From NCBI RefSeq assembly GCF_002288105.1, contig NZ_CP016774.1, positions 62,001 through 126,000 on the forward strand: a DNA stretch of 64,000 nt. The letters run 5' to 3'. A model generated the notes under the pieces. The model did not search any database. It worked only from the letters and a program-made list of their open reading frames with translations, and was not told the origin of the DNA. Source of the stretch: Candidatus Planktophila versatilis (GTDB lineage: Bacteria; Actinomycetota; Actinomycetes; Nanopelagicales; Nanopelagicaceae). This document shows positions 51,575-61,660 of this stretch, in pieces. Position 1 is the first letter of the stretch. Each line of letters starts with the position of its first letter. Made by a program: the position numbers and the translations under genes.

Positions 51575-53002
51575 ATGAACCTAGAAACCGTAGTGATTCT
51601 CGCTGCGGGAGAAGGAACGCGTATGAAGTCCGCTACGCCTAAAGTTCTTCATTCTATTTCTGGTCGCACACTCGTTGGTCACGTATTGCACGCAGTTAGT
51701 GGCCTGTCGGCTAAGCAAGTTCGTGTCGTTGTTGGTGCGGGCCGGGAAAAAGTAGAAGCACACATCGCAGAGATTGCTCCACATGCAGTAACTGTCTTTC
51801 AAGAAAAACGTGGCGGCACCGGCCATGCAACACAATTAGCACTCGTTGGCTTAAAGCCAACTGGCACGATTTTGATTCTCGCTGGGGATACGCCGTTGCT
51901 GACAAGCACTTCTCTTACGCACTTACTTGAGCATCATCATGCAGGTGGATTTACCGCCTCTGTTATGACTGCGCTACACCCAGATCCAACAGGTTATGGC
52001 CGAATCATTCGGGCCGATGATGACTCCTTGGCTCGCATCGTGGAAGAACGCGATGCCGATGAGAGCGAAAAAGAAATCATTGAAGTTAATTCTGGTGTCT
52101 ATGCCTTCGATGCCGCAAAGCTAGCGGGCGCAATCGGAAAACTTAAAACAGAGAATTCTCAGGGCGAGCTCTATCTGACCGACGTCATTGAAATTCTGCG
52201 CAATGAAGGCGGCACGATTGCACCAGTTCTGATTGATGACTTTTTTGAGATTCTCGGTGTTAACGACCGAGTGCAGCTAGCTGAATCTGCTGCGCTCTTG
52301 CGCGATCGCATCAACGAAGATCTCATGCGTGAAGGCGTCACTATCGTTGATCCATTAAGCACGTGGGTGGATTCCACAGCCAAGATTGAAAGAGATGTCA
52401 TCCTCATGCCTGGCACTGCAATTACTGGCACAACAACGGTGGCAAGCGGGGCCGTGGTTGGCCCACGTTCCACTCTTCACAATTGCACAGTGGGTGAAAG
52501 CGCCCGCGTACTTGAATCTCATTGCACGGAAGCGATTATCGGTGCATCAGTAAATGTCGGGCCATTTACATTCTTGCGCGCTGGAACCAAATTACTTACC
52601 GGTTCTAAAGCTGGCGCATTTGTTGAGATGAAGAATGCAACTCTGGGTGAGGGCTCTAAAGTCCCTCACCTTTCTTATGTCGGAGATGCTGTTATTGGCG
52701 AGGGCAGCAATATCGGTGCGGCCACGATTTTTGTGAACTATGACGGCGTGGAAAAGCATTACACCGTGGTGGGCGACCACGTTCGGATCGGGAGTGATTC
52801 GATGTTAGTTGCGCCCGTGACAATCGGAGATGGCGCATATACCGCCGCCGGCTCTGTCATTACTGAAGATGTCCCTCCCGGCGCGATTGGCGTTGGCAGA
52901 GCAAAGCAGAGAAATGTAATAGGTTGGGTACTGCGTAAGCGCCCCGGTACAAAATCTGCTGAGGCGGCATCGCGCCACAGTAGCGACGAGCAGAAAGGCT
53001 AA
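51575..53002 (+). CDS. glmU: Bifunctional GlmU (UDP-GlcNAc synthesis)
   Basis: This 475-residue enzyme acetylates glucosamine-1-phosphate and then adds UMP. The N-terminal pyrophosphorylase has ILAAGEGTRMKSATPKVLH (UTP loop) and EKRGGTGHATQ. The C-terminal left-handed beta-helix carries FLRAGTKL, the catalytic His-Leu-Ser-Tyr stretch and NYDGVEKH. The product is the precursor of peptidoglycan and of mycothiol (MshA substrate UDP-GlcNAc). Confidence 0.96.
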   Translation: MNLETVVILAAGEGTRMKSATPKVLHSISGRTLVGHVLHAVSGLSAKQVRVVVGAGREKVEAHIAEIAPHAVTVFQEKRGGTGHATQLALVGLKPTGTILILAGDTPLLTSTSLTHLLEHHHAGGFTASVMTALHPDPTGYGRIIRADDDSLARIVEERDADESEKEIIEVNSGVYAFDAAKLAGAIGKLKTENSQGELYLTDVIEILRNEGGTIAPVLIDDFFEILGVNDRVQLAESAALLRDRINEDLMREGVTIVDPLSTWVDSTAKIERDVILMPGTAITGTTTVASGAVVGPRSTLHNCTVGESARVLESHCTEAIIGASVNVGPFTFLRAGTKLLTGSKAGAFVEMKNATLGEGSKVPHLSYVGDAVIGEGSNIGAATIFVNYDGVEKHYTVVGDHVRIGSDSMLVAPVTIGDGAYTAAGSVITEDVPPGAIGVGRAKQRNVIGWVLRKRPGTKSAEAASRHSSDEQKG

Positions 53003-53007
53003 CTTCC

Positions 53008-53988
53008 TTGAGCGAAATCCGATTGTCCTCAGAGAAAAAACTTCGTCTCTTTTCAGGCCGCGGATTCCCAGAATTATCAGAGCAAGTTGCGCAAGAGTTA
53101 GGCATTCCACTCACACCGACTTCTGCTTATGACTTTGCCAATGGTGAAATTTTTGTTCGCTTTGAAGAATCAGTTCGCGGCTGCGATGCATTTGTGATTC
53201 AGTCACACTCGACCCCAATCAATAAACAAATCATGGAACAACTCATCATGATTGATGCTCTCAAGCGCGCCTCAGCAAAGCGCATCACCGTAGTCGCACC
53301 TTTTTATGCATATGCTCGTCAGGATAAGAAGAGCAGAGGTCGCGAACCGATAACCGCGCGCCTCATGGCTGATCTATTTAAGACTGCTGGCGCCGACCGC
53401 CTTATGGTTGTCGATCTTCATACTTCACAAATTCAAGGATTCTTCGACGGTCCAGTAGATCACCTCTTTGCACTACCAATGCTGGCAAATTATGTCGGTA
53501 GCAAAGTTGACCGCTCCATGCTCACCATCGTTTCACCAGACTCAGGTCGTGTTCGCGTTGCAGAACGTTGGTCAGAACTTCTCGGTGGCTGCCCCATCGC
53601 GTTTATTCATAAGACACGCGACCCACTTGTTCCTAATGAGGCAGTTGTTGGAAAAGTTGTTGGAGATGTTACGGGGCGCACTTGTGTCGTTATCGATGAC
53701 ATGATTGATACCGCCGGAACAATTACTAAGGCAGTTGACGCGCTCTTTGAAGGTGGCGCAAAAGATGTCATCGTGGCAGCAACACATGCAGTCTTTTCCG
53801 GCCCAGCAGTTGATCGGCTTAAGGAATCACGAGCAGTCGAGATAGTCGTGACAGACTCACTTCCGCTCTCTGAGGACCAGAAATTCGACAAGCTCACAAT
53901 TCTCTCCATCGCCCCCCTCTTGGCTCGCGCAATCCGCGAAGTCTTCGAAGATGGCTCAGTAACCAGCCTTTTTGACGGACATAGCTAA
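53008..53988 (+). CDS. prs: Ribose-phosphate pyrophosphokinase
   Basis: This 326-residue enzyme makes PRPP from ribose-5-phosphate and ATP for nucleotide, His and Trp synthesis. Segments are RQDKKSRGREPITARL, the flexible-loop VVDLHTSQIQGFF and the PRPP-binding CVVIDDMIDTAGTI. The start is TTG 53008 with GAAAGG about ten bases upstream, six bases after glmU. This is the conserved glmU-prs pair. Confidence 0.95.
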   Translation: MSEIRLSSEKKLRLFSGRGFPELSEQVAQELGIPLTPTSAYDFANGEIFVRFEESVRGCDAFVIQSHSTPINKQIMEQLIMIDALKRASAKRITVVAPFYAYARQDKKSRGREPITARLMADLFKTAGADRLMVVDLHTSQIQGFFDGPVDHLFALPMLANYVGSKVDRSMLTIVSPDSGRVRVAERWSELLGGCPIAFIHKTRDPLVPNEAVVGKVVGDVTGRTCVVIDDMIDTAGTITKAVDALFEGGAKDVIVAATHAVFSGPAVDRLKESRAVEIVVTDSLPLSEDQKFDKLTILSIAPLLARAIREVFEDGSVTSLFDGHS

Positions 53989-54000
53989 CTCACGCTAGCC

Positions 54001-54025
54001 TTCACCTTGTTCCGGCGAGGGTGAA
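54001..54025 (+). terminator. Hairpin after prs
   Basis: TTCACCTT (54001-54008) pairs with AGGGTGAA (54018-54025), eight pairs including one T-G, over a nine-base loop. It lies 12 bases after the prs stop and is followed by ATTTATCC. A weak T-tract makes terminator function only probable. Confidence 0.45.
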
Positions 54026-54108
54026 ATTTATCCGTGATCGACGGCGTAGGCATCAACTCCTGCTGGAACTTCGCAACATAAAGAAGTATCTATTAGAGGA
54101 GCTTTAAC

Positions 54109-54732
54109 ATGGCAGAAGTATCAATCAAGGGAACTACACGTACTGAATTCGGCAAGGGCGCATCACGTCGCGCACGCGTTTCAGGTCTAGTCCCAGCTGT
54201 TATCTACGGCCATGGTGAGAAGCCAGTTCACATCACTCTTCCAGCACGCGAACTCGGTGTTGCACTCAAAGAGTCAAACGTACTTCTTAATATTGATATT
54301 GATGGAAAGACAGAGCTCACCCTGCCAAAGTCGATTGTTCGCCATCCACTCAAGCAGATCCTTGAGCACATCGATCTCGTATTGGTGCGCCGCGGTGAGA
54401 AAGTTACTGTTGCCGTTCCTGTTCACACTGAAGGTAAGCACGATCCAGACGGCATCCTTGAGACACAGCACAACTCAATTGAAATTGAAGCGGAAGCAAC
54501 ATCGATTCCTAAGTTCCTTGTTCTAGATATTGAAGGAATGACAGCCGGAACTTCAAAGTACGCATCCGATGTAGTACTGCCTGCGGGAACCACGTTAGTG
54601 AGCCCAGCGAACACAATTATTGTTCACTTGTCAGAGCGTTCAACAATCGTTGAAGAAGTTGCAGTTGTGGCACCTGCCGCCGATGATGCTGCTGCTGCGG
54701 CACCTGCTGCAGATGCAGAGAAGAAGGACTAA
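54109..54732 (+). CDS. rplY: 50S ribosomal protein L25 (Ctc type)
   Basis: This 207-residue protein binds 5S rRNA. The N-terminal L25 domain starts EVSIKGTTRTEFGKGASRRA and the C-terminal TL5-type domain follows. An acidic Ala/Asp-rich tail ends the protein (PAADDAAAAAPAADAEKKD). GAGGAG lies before ATG 54109. The gene precedes pth, as in other actinobacteria. Confidence 0.95.
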   Translation: MAEVSIKGTTRTEFGKGASRRARVSGLVPAVIYGHGEKPVHITLPARELGVALKESNVLLNIDIDGKTELTLPKSIVRHPLKQILEHIDLVLVRRGEKVTVAVPVHTEGKHDPDGILETQHNSIEIEAEATSIPKFLVLDIEGMTAGTSKYASDVVLPAGTTLVSPANTIIVHLSERSTIVEEVAVVAPAADDAAAAAPAADAEKKD

Positions 54733-54753
54733 TAACCTCTACGATTTCATGTT

Positions 54754-55329
54754 ATGACGTGGTTGGTAGTGGGGCTCGGTAACCCGGGCGATGAATACGC
54801 TGCCACCCGTCACAATGTGGGTCAGATGGTTATTGACCATCTTCTTAAACGTCACAATCTAAAACTCTCATCCCATAAATCTCGTTGCGATATAGCTGCC
54901 TTTAAGTTAGGCGTTGGTATTGATTCCCACTCAATCATTTTGGCTAAGTCCAAAAGTTATATGAATGAAACTGGCGGCCCGGTTAAAGCGCTCGCAGCCT
55001 TCTATTCAGTTGAACCAGAGAAAATCATTGTTCTCCACGATGAGTTAGATATTGGATACGCAGCAATTCGCGCAAAGCTTGCGGGCGGTGATAACGGCCA
55101 CAACGGTTTGAAATCTCTCACATCTTCATTCGGCACGGCAGAGTATTTCCGTATTCGACTTGGAATTGGTCGCCCCATGGGTGAACAAGATCCAGCAGAT
55201 TTTGTGCTCAAGCAATTTAGTAAAGAAGAGAAGAAATCACTCGAGGAATTTATTGATCGAGGCGCGGACTGTGTTGAGTTCTTGATTGAAAAAGGACTTG
55301 ATTTAACTCAAAGTAAATTCAACAGCTAA
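54754..55329 (+). CDS. pth: Peptidyl-tRNA hydrolase
   Basis: This 191-residue enzyme rescues tRNA from peptidyl-tRNA released during abortive translation. Family motifs are VVGLGNPGDEYAATRHNVGQ (Asn and catalytic His), KSYMNETGGPV, HDELDIGYAAIRAKLAGGDNGHNGLKS and FRIRLGIGRP. Its stop touches that of the convergent PEP carboxylase gene. Confidence 0.97.
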   Translation: MTWLVVGLGNPGDEYAATRHNVGQMVIDHLLKRHNLKLSSHKSRCDIAAFKLGVGIDSHSIILAKSKSYMNETGGPVKALAAFYSVEPEKIIVLHDELDIGYAAIRAKLAGGDNGHNGLKSLTSSFGTAEYFRIRLGIGRPMGEQDPADFVLKQFSKEEKKSLEEFIDRGADCVEFLIEKGLDLTQSKFNS

Positions 55330-58056
55330 TCAGCCGGTATTGCGAAGTCCCGCTGCAACACCGTTGATTGTGAGTAGCAGGGCACGGATCAAAGCTGGGT
55401 CGGCCTTCTCGCCTTGTTCGCGCACACGGTTAAGAAGTGTGACCTGCAGAAGTTGAAGTGGAGCAAGATAGGTATCGCGTACCTGCAATGTGCGAGCCAA
55501 GACCGGTTGGTCTCCCAGCAATGATGTCTTGCCGGTCAGAGTGAGAATCTCGGCAACGGTGAGTTCAAACTCTGCAGTGATTACATCTAGGAAGTGATGT
55601 AGCTCAGATGGAACAAGGGTCTGAACATAATGTTTTGCAGTAACAAGATCAGTCTTTGCCAGAGTCATCTCCACGTTGCTGATAAATGTTGAGAAGAAGT
55701 GCCATTCTGAAAGCATCTGCGCCAGCACATCTGACTTTCCGGCTTCACGAGCAGCCTTTAACCCCGAGCCCACACCAAACCAGCCAGGAACAATCTGACG
55801 AGATTGGGTCCAACCAAATACCCATGGAATAGCACGCAGTGAATCAAGACCACCGGCTGCATCAGGTCGACGCGACGGACGAGATCCAAGGAAGAGATTT
55901 CCAAGTTGTTCAACCGGAGTTGAGGCATAGAAGTAGGCGGGAAGATCTGGGTGATCAACGAGTGCACGGTAGCGAGTGAAGGAGTTGTCACTTACTAAGT
56001 TCATGCAGTCATTCCATTTTTGCAAATCTTCAGCGCTCTGTCGCGGCCCGCGATTAAGAATTGTTGCCTCAAGTGATGCGGCCAAAGTGAGTTCGACATT
56101 CTCGCGCGCGAGAGCTGGCAGTGAGTACTTATCTGAAATAACTTCACCTTGTTCGGTCATCTTGATTTGGCCATCAACTGAACCCCAAGGAAGGGCAATT
56201 AGTGCGTCATATGTCGGCCCTCCACCGCGACCGACCGAACCACCACGACCATGGAATAGACGAAGCTTCACGCCGTGCTTGACTGCAACGTCGCGCAGCA
56301 TGCGCTGTGCGCGGTGAATCTCCCACTGCGATGTTGCGATTCCGGCATCTTTATTTGAATCTGAGTATCCGAGCATTACTTCCTGCACATCACCGCGAAG
56401 TGCGACCAGGGTGCGATAGGTAGGGTTAGCTAATAACTTCTCGAGAATTTCACCTGCTGCGCGCAGCTCTGCCACTGTTTCAAGAAGTGGTGCGAATCCA
56501 ATCTTGGCAATCTTCTTATCAATATCAACAAGCCCAGCTTGCTTACCGAGAACAGTTGCTGCGATGAGATCATCAGCACCCTTTGTCATCGAGACGATGT
56601 AGGTTTCAATGACTTCTGGACCGAAGCGTTCAATTAAATCTTCGATTGCCACAAAGGTATTCAGTGTTTTAGCTCCAGCTGCATCTAGCTTTGAGGCATC
56701 AAGTCGCGCAGATGATGCAAGCTGAGCAATGAGAATTGGGAACTTTTCTTCATGTGAAAGTCCGGCATAGTCAGGGCCAAGCATTTGCTGCAGCACCTTG
56801 TGGTGAGCATCAGAGTGCTCGCGAATATCAAGGGTTGCATGGGTCAGACCAAAGGCAGCAACTGTGCGAATGGTGCGTTCAAGTAGGCCAGTTGCAAGAA
56901 GTTCACCGCGATGGGCAAAGAGTGAATCGCGCATGAGTGTGAGATCTGCCAGAAGTTCCGCAGTGTTCTTGTAATCGCGACCTGGTACATGTGGACCTCG
57001 CACGGCATGACGCTGGCGAGTAAATGCCAGGCGATGCACGATTGCAGTTGCCTTTAGTCGGTATGGCTCTTGCACGTTCAGGCGCAAAAATCGCTCTTCA
57101 AATTCTGGAATATTCTTTAAATCTTTTTCAACAGATGCGCTTAGTTCAGGTGTAGCACCTGCAATGCGGGTAGAAACTGAGAGCATCTGGCGCAGCTTGT
57201 TCATTGCCGCAATCGTGGTTCTAATTGCATGGCCGACCTGAAGCACCACAGCGTCTTCGGTAATTGCAGGTGTGATATTTGGGTTTCCATCACGGTCACC
57301 GCCAATCCAGGTTCCAAATGTTAAAGGTCTGGATGTCACAGGTAATTCAATTCCAATTCGCTTTAATTCGCGGGCGAAGTCGTTGAGAACTTCAGGAACT
57401 GTGGAGGTGGCAAGGTCATCGAGGTAATACAAGGCGTTCATCGCTTCATCGAGTGGCTCTGGGCGATCTAGTCGCAACTCATCTGTCTGCCAAAGTAGAT
57501 CAACAGTTTCAGCTAAACGCTCATCTTGCGTAACACTTGCGGGGGTATCAAGAAGTGAAGCGATTTCACCCAATTTACTTAAGACAGAACGACGAGCAGC
57601 TTCAGTGGGGTGCGCGGTAAAAACTGGTCGCACATCTAATTCACTAATCCACTTAACGAGATCTTCGTGAGAAATTTCGTGACCTGCAACAGGATTTGCA
57701 ATTGCATCTTCAATCTTGTCGATTGCGCGTGTAATCCAAGAACCGCCTTCGGCGCGAACTTCGGCTAGAACTCGCGAGCGGTGAACTTGCTCTGCCACAT
57801 TTGCCAAGTTGAAGTAAGTGCTAAATGCACGTACTAACTGCACCGAATCTTCGACGGAGAGTTTTTCCAGAATTTCAACGCCGCCACCTTCGCGAACACT
57901 CTTTCGCACACTCTCGACTAGTTCAAGAAGCTCTGGGCCTTCTTGGCGAACTAAGGACTGACCTAAGAGATCTCCCAAATGACGGACATCTGCGCGAAGA
58001 GTGGCATCATCTGATGCAACCAAGCTCTTGGCTGTGTCCGTTGATTTGGTGGTCAT
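55330..58056 (-). CDS. ppc: Phosphoenolpyruvate carboxylase
   Basis: This 908-residue enzyme carboxylates PEP with bicarbonate to oxaloacetate. Signatures are VFTAHPTEAARRSVLSKL (catalytic His), GGDRDGNPNITP, VMLGYSDSNKDAGIATSQW, LFHGRGGSVGRGGGP and the C-terminal end LRNTG. It provides anaplerotic oxaloacetate for citrate synthase (23.1 kb), with bicarbonate possibly supplied by carbonic anhydrase at 12.4 kb. It lies head-to-head with mfd. Confidence 0.97.
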   Translation of the reverse strand: MTTKSTDTAKSLVASDDATLRADVRHLGDLLGQSLVRQEGPELLELVESVRKSVREGGGVEILEKLSVEDSVQLVRAFSTYFNLANVAEQVHRSRVLAEVRAEGGSWITRAIDKIEDAIANPVAGHEISHEDLVKWISELDVRPVFTAHPTEAARRSVLSKLGEIASLLDTPASVTQDERLAETVDLLWQTDELRLDRPEPLDEAMNALYYLDDLATSTVPEVLNDFARELKRIGIELPVTSRPLTFGTWIGGDRDGNPNITPAITEDAVVLQVGHAIRTTIAAMNKLRQMLSVSTRIAGATPELSASVEKDLKNIPEFEERFLRLNVQEPYRLKATAIVHRLAFTRQRHAVRGPHVPGRDYKNTAELLADLTLMRDSLFAHRGELLATGLLERTIRTVAAFGLTHATLDIREHSDAHHKVLQQMLGPDYAGLSHEEKFPILIAQLASSARLDASKLDAAGAKTLNTFVAIEDLIERFGPEVIETYIVSMTKGADDLIAATVLGKQAGLVDIDKKIAKIGFAPLLETVAELRAAGEILEKLLANPTYRTLVALRGDVQEVMLGYSDSNKDAGIATSQWEIHRAQRMLRDVAVKHGVKLRLFHGRGGSVGRGGGPTYDALIALPWGSVDGQIKMTEQGEVISDKYSLPALARENVELTLAASLEATILNRGPRQSAEDLQKWNDCMNLVSDNSFTRYRALVDHPDLPAYFYASTPVEQLGNLFLGSRPSRRPDAAGGLDSLRAIPWVFGWTQSRQIVPGWFGVGSGLKAAREAGKSDVLAQMLSEWHFFSTFISNVEMTLAKTDLVTAKHYVQTLVPSELHHFLDVITAEFELTVAEILTLTGKTSLLGDQPVLARTLQVRDTYLAPLQLLQVTLLNRVREQGEKADPALIRALLLTINGVAAGLRNTG

Positions 58057-58103
58057 TGGAGAATTCTCACATACATCTAGTCATCGCTAGACTGTAATTA
58101 CTA

Positions 58104-58128
58104 GCCCCCCTTCTTTTTGAAGAGGGGC
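58104..58128 (+). promoter_or_regulatory. Hairpin in the mfd leader
   Basis: GCCCCCCTTC (58104-58113) pairs with GAAGAGGGGC (58119-58128), nine of ten pairs, over a TTTTT loop. It ends about 46 bases before the mfd ATG. No gene lies upstream on this strand, so it is a leader structure rather than an ordinary terminator. Confidence 0.4.
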
Positions 58129-58174
58129 CTTGCGGCGTTTTGCCGGCAAGTCAATATCTACCGAGGAGGCTTTG

Positions 58175-61100
58175 ATGCGCGGGTTAACTCAACTTCTGCA
58201 GCGCGATGATGAAGTGACCTCGGCTCTTGCAGATAGCGAAAAAATTATTGCTCCTACTCCAACCTACCCATTTCTCTTGGCGATCAGAGCAGCCAGCAAG
58301 CCGCTCCTGGTCATCACCAGTTCTAGTAAGGCCGCCGAAGATCTTGCCGATGAATTGAAATCATTACACCCAGAAGTATTTGAGTTTCCAGCTTGGGAGA
58401 CCTTGCCGCACGAAAGACTGAGCCCTCGTAGTGACACTGTCGCCAAACGACTAGCAACGCTCTATGCGCTAAAGACTCCGACAGGCAATCCCATTGTGGT
58501 CGCACCTATTCGAGCAGTGATTCACAGATTTATTGCAGACCTTGCACACAATCCAATGTGGACTCTTGAAATCGGGCAAGAGATAGCACTGACTGAGTTA
58601 GCAACGCACCTGACTGCACTGTCATTTACTCGTACCGATCTTGTGGAAAAACGAGGCGAGTTTGCGGTGCGAGGCGGGATCGTCGATATCTTTTTGCCGC
58701 TTGCCGCACATCCGGTGCGAATCGATTTCTTCGGAGATGAAATTGAAGAGTTGTCATATTTCGATGTTTCAGATCAGAGAACCACATCGCCAGTAGTGGG
58801 CAAACTTTCAATCTTGCCGTGTCGTGAACTCTTACTCACTGATGCGATTCGAGAACGTGCCGAATCTTTAAAGCAGCAATACCCATCGGCGATTGAAATT
58901 CTCGATAAAATTACTGAGGGCATAATTGTTGATGGAATGGAATCTCTGATTCCACTACTGACTGATGACTTTGAAACAATTTTGGATCGATTACCTGAAA
59001 GCACGGAAGTCTTTTTCTTAGATCAAGAACGAATAAAGTCTCGAACAGCTGATCTGATTGAAACAAATGCTGAATTCTTAGCTGCCTCGTGGTCAAGTGC
59101 TGCCATAGGTGGCAACGCGCCATTACCTGTGGAGAAAGTAACTTTCTTAGATTGGTCGGGACTTGAGCAAGAAATGAGCCGACTATCGATCCCGGTCCGC
59201 TCACTAAATTCTTTTGGTAGCGATCTTGATTCCAGTGCAGAGTTCTTAGATTTTTCTTCGATTGATCCGATGCGCGGAAATGTGGAATCTCTCTGTGAAT
59301 TACTGCGCACTGCTCTAGAAGCTCACGAGAGCGTGATTTTCTCAACTCCCGGCCACGGTATGGCAGAGCGGTATGCCGGAATCTTTCGCGATGCTGACCT
59401 ACCGGTGCAGATGACTGCCGAGCTTTCAGCGCAGCCAACGAAAGGCGCAATTCATATAACTCAATCTGTCATGGGTTATGGATTCGCAAGTAGCCATACC
59501 GGAGTTTTATTCGTGACAGAACGTGACTTATCGGGAAGTAAGACAAATACTAAAGATAGCGCGCGTATGCCTTCTAAACGCAAGCAGGCAATTGATCCGC
59601 TTGAACTACGAACCGGTGATTTTGTTGTGCACGAACAACACGGAATTGGTAGATATATCGAGCTAGTGCAACGCACCGTGGCAGATGTGACGCGCGAATA
59701 TTTGGTTATTGAGTATGCCTCAGCAAAGCGTGGTCAACCAGGTGATCGAATATTTGTTCCCACAGATACTTTGGAGCAGATCAGTAAGTATGTGGGTGGG
59801 GAAACTCCCACAGTGCATCGCATTGGAAGTGGTGAATGGCTTAAGGCTAAGGGCCGTGCCCGCAAGGCGGTACGCCAGATTGCAGGGGAGTTAATTCGCT
59901 TATATGCCGCGCGCACCAGCGCACCAGGATATGCCTTCTCACCTGACACTCCATGGCAGCGAGAGTTAGAAGATGCTTTTTCTTATATTGAAACACCGGA
60001 TCAACTTTCCACGATAGAAGATGTTAAACGAGATATGGAACGCCCATATCCGATGGATCGAATTATTTGTGGTGATGTGGGCTATGGAAAGACTGAGATT
60101 GCAATCCGAGCAGCCTTCAAGGCTGTTCAAGATGGCAAGCAAGTTGCGGTGTTGGTTCCCACAACGCTCCTTGTGCAACAACATACAAAAACTTTTGCCG
60201 AACGTTATGCCGGTTTTCCGATAAAAGTCGCTGGGCTCTCGCGCTTTAACACAGCAAAAGAGAGCAAAGAGATTTTGGCTGACTTAGCGCAAGGGTCGGT
60301 AGATGTTGTAGTGGGCACACACCGCATCCTTTCAAACGATGTGCAATTTAAAGATCTTGGCCTTGTGATTGTCGATGAAGAACAACGTTTTGGAGTTGAG
60401 CAGAAAGAGTCCTTGAAGAAGATGCGCACCACTGTTGATGTGCTTTCCATGTCTGCCACCCCTATACCGCGCACGCTAGAGATGGCTGTTACCGGAATCC
60501 GTGAGATGTCCACCATCACTACTCCACCAGAAGAGCGCCATCCCATCCTTACTTATGTGGGACCAGCTGAAGATGCGCAGATAAAGGCTGCGATTCACCG
60601 CGAGCTCTTGCGCGATGGACAAATCTTTTTCATCCATAACAGAGTTGAATCTATAGACCGAGCGGCATCAAAGTTACAAGAGTTAGTACCAGAGGCCCGT
60701 ATAAGAATTGCCCATGGCCAGATGAGTGAAGGCCAACTCGAAGATGTCATTCTCGCCTTCTGGAATCGTGATTTCGATATCTTGGTCTGCACCACCATTG
60801 TTGAGAGCGGACTCGATATAGCCAATGCAAATACTTTGATTGTGGAACGCTCTGAAAACTTCGGACTCTCCCAGTTGCACCAACTACGTGGTCGAGTGGG
60901 TCGCGGGCGAGAGCGCGCATATGCCTACTTCCTCTATCCACCAGATCAGCCACTTTCAGAAATTGCACTAGACCGATTGAAAACAATTGCAACGAACACG
61001 GATTTAGGTTCTGGAATGCGAGTGGCACTGAAAGACCTAGAGATACGTGGTGCTGGCAATCTGCTCGGCGGAGAGCAGTCAGGACATATTGCAGATGTCG

Positions 61101-61660
61101 GTTTTGATTTATACATGCGCATGGTGGGTGAAGCGGTCAACGAATATAAGACTGGTTTTATTGAAACCGAAGAGAAGAACCACGAATGCAAAGTTGAACT
61201 GCCAGTCAATGCCCACCTATCTGAAAGCTATGTTCCAGGTGAAAGGCTAAGACTTGATCTCTACCGGCGATTAGCTGATGTGCGAAACGATGCCGAAGTT
61301 AAATCGATTCAGGAGGAACTAGTTGATCGATTCGGGGAGCCACCTCACGAGGCGCTCTCCTTACTTCGAGTTGCGCAACTACGAGCATTTGCAAAATCTC
61401 TTGGCGTGCGAGAGGTTGTGGCAGCCGGCAAGTACTTGCGCATTTCGCCACTGAATCTGCCGGAATCAAAACAACTCAGACTGAACCGACTTTTTCCGGG
61501 CTCGCTCTATAAATCGGCATCCAATACCGTGATGATTGCCATTCCGCGCGCTGCCGCATGGACACCGACGGCGCAAGGCTCGGCAGTCATAGGGGATACT
61601 TCTCTCCTGGAGTGGGCTGCAAAATCCCTCGATGATGTAACGAAAGAGAGCACCTCGTGA
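58175..61660 (+). CDS. mfd: Transcription-repair coupling factor Mfd
   Basis: This 1161-residue DNA translocase displaces RNA polymerase stalled at DNA damage and recruits UvrA. The UvrB-like N-terminal part, the RNA-polymerase interaction region (RTGDFVVHEQHGIGRYIEL), helicase motifs GDVGYGKTEIAIRAAFKA and DEEQRFG (DEEQ box), and the TRG motif are present. ATG 58175 is chosen because GAGGAGG sits six bases upstream. With photolyase it gives this organism several UV-repair routes. Confidence 0.96.
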   Translation: MRGLTQLLQRDDEVTSALADSEKIIAPTPTYPFLLAIRAASKPLLVITSSSKAAEDLADELKSLHPEVFEFPAWETLPHERLSPRSDTVAKRLATLYALKTPTGNPIVVAPIRAVIHRFIADLAHNPMWTLEIGQEIALTELATHLTALSFTRTDLVEKRGEFAVRGGIVDIFLPLAAHPVRIDFFGDEIEELSYFDVSDQRTTSPVVGKLSILPCRELLLTDAIRERAESLKQQYPSAIEILDKITEGIIVDGMESLIPLLTDDFETILDRLPESTEVFFLDQERIKSRTADLIETNAEFLAASWSSAAIGGNAPLPVEKVTFLDWSGLEQEMSRLSIPVRSLNSFGSDLDSSAEFLDFSSIDPMRGNVESLCELLRTALEAHESVIFSTPGHGMAERYAGIFRDADLPVQMTAELSAQPTKGAIHITQSVMGYGFASSHTGVLFVTERDLSGSKTNTKDSARMPSKRKQAIDPLELRTGDFVVHEQHGIGRYIELVQRTVADVTREYLVIEYASAKRGQPGDRIFVPTDTLEQISKYVGGETPTVHRIGSGEWLKAKGRARKAVRQIAGELIRLYAARTSAPGYAFSPDTPWQRELEDAFSYIETPDQLSTIEDVKRDMERPYPMDRIICGDVGYGKTEIAIRAAFKAVQDGKQVAVLVPTTLLVQQHTKTFAERYAGFPIKVAGLSRFNTAKESKEILADLAQGSVDVVVGTHRILSNDVQFKDLGLVIVDEEQRFGVEQKESLKKMRTTVDVLSMSATPIPRTLEMAVTGIREMSTITTPPEERHPILTYVGPAEDAQIKAAIHRELLRDGQIFFIHNRVESIDRAASKLQELVPEARIRIAHGQMSEGQLEDVILAFWNRDFDILVCTTIVESGLDIANANTLIVERSENFGLSQLHQLRGRVGRGRERAYAYFLYPPDQPLSEIALDRLKTIATNTDLGSGMRVALKDLEIRGAGNLLGGEQSGHIADVGFDLYMRMVGEAVNEYKTGFIETEEKNHECKVELPVNAHLSESYVPGERLRLDLYRRLADVRNDAEVKSIQEELVDRFGEPPHEALSLLRVAQLRAFAKSLGVREVVAAGKYLRISPLNLPESKQLRLNRLFPGSLYKSASNTVMIAIPRAAAWTPTAQGSAVIGDTSLLEWAAKSLDDVTKESTS

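Noticed and set aside
58130-58174. Extended N-terminus of Mfd
   Set aside because: GAGGAGG directly before ATG 58175 and alignment with the family's usual start favour the shorter form.
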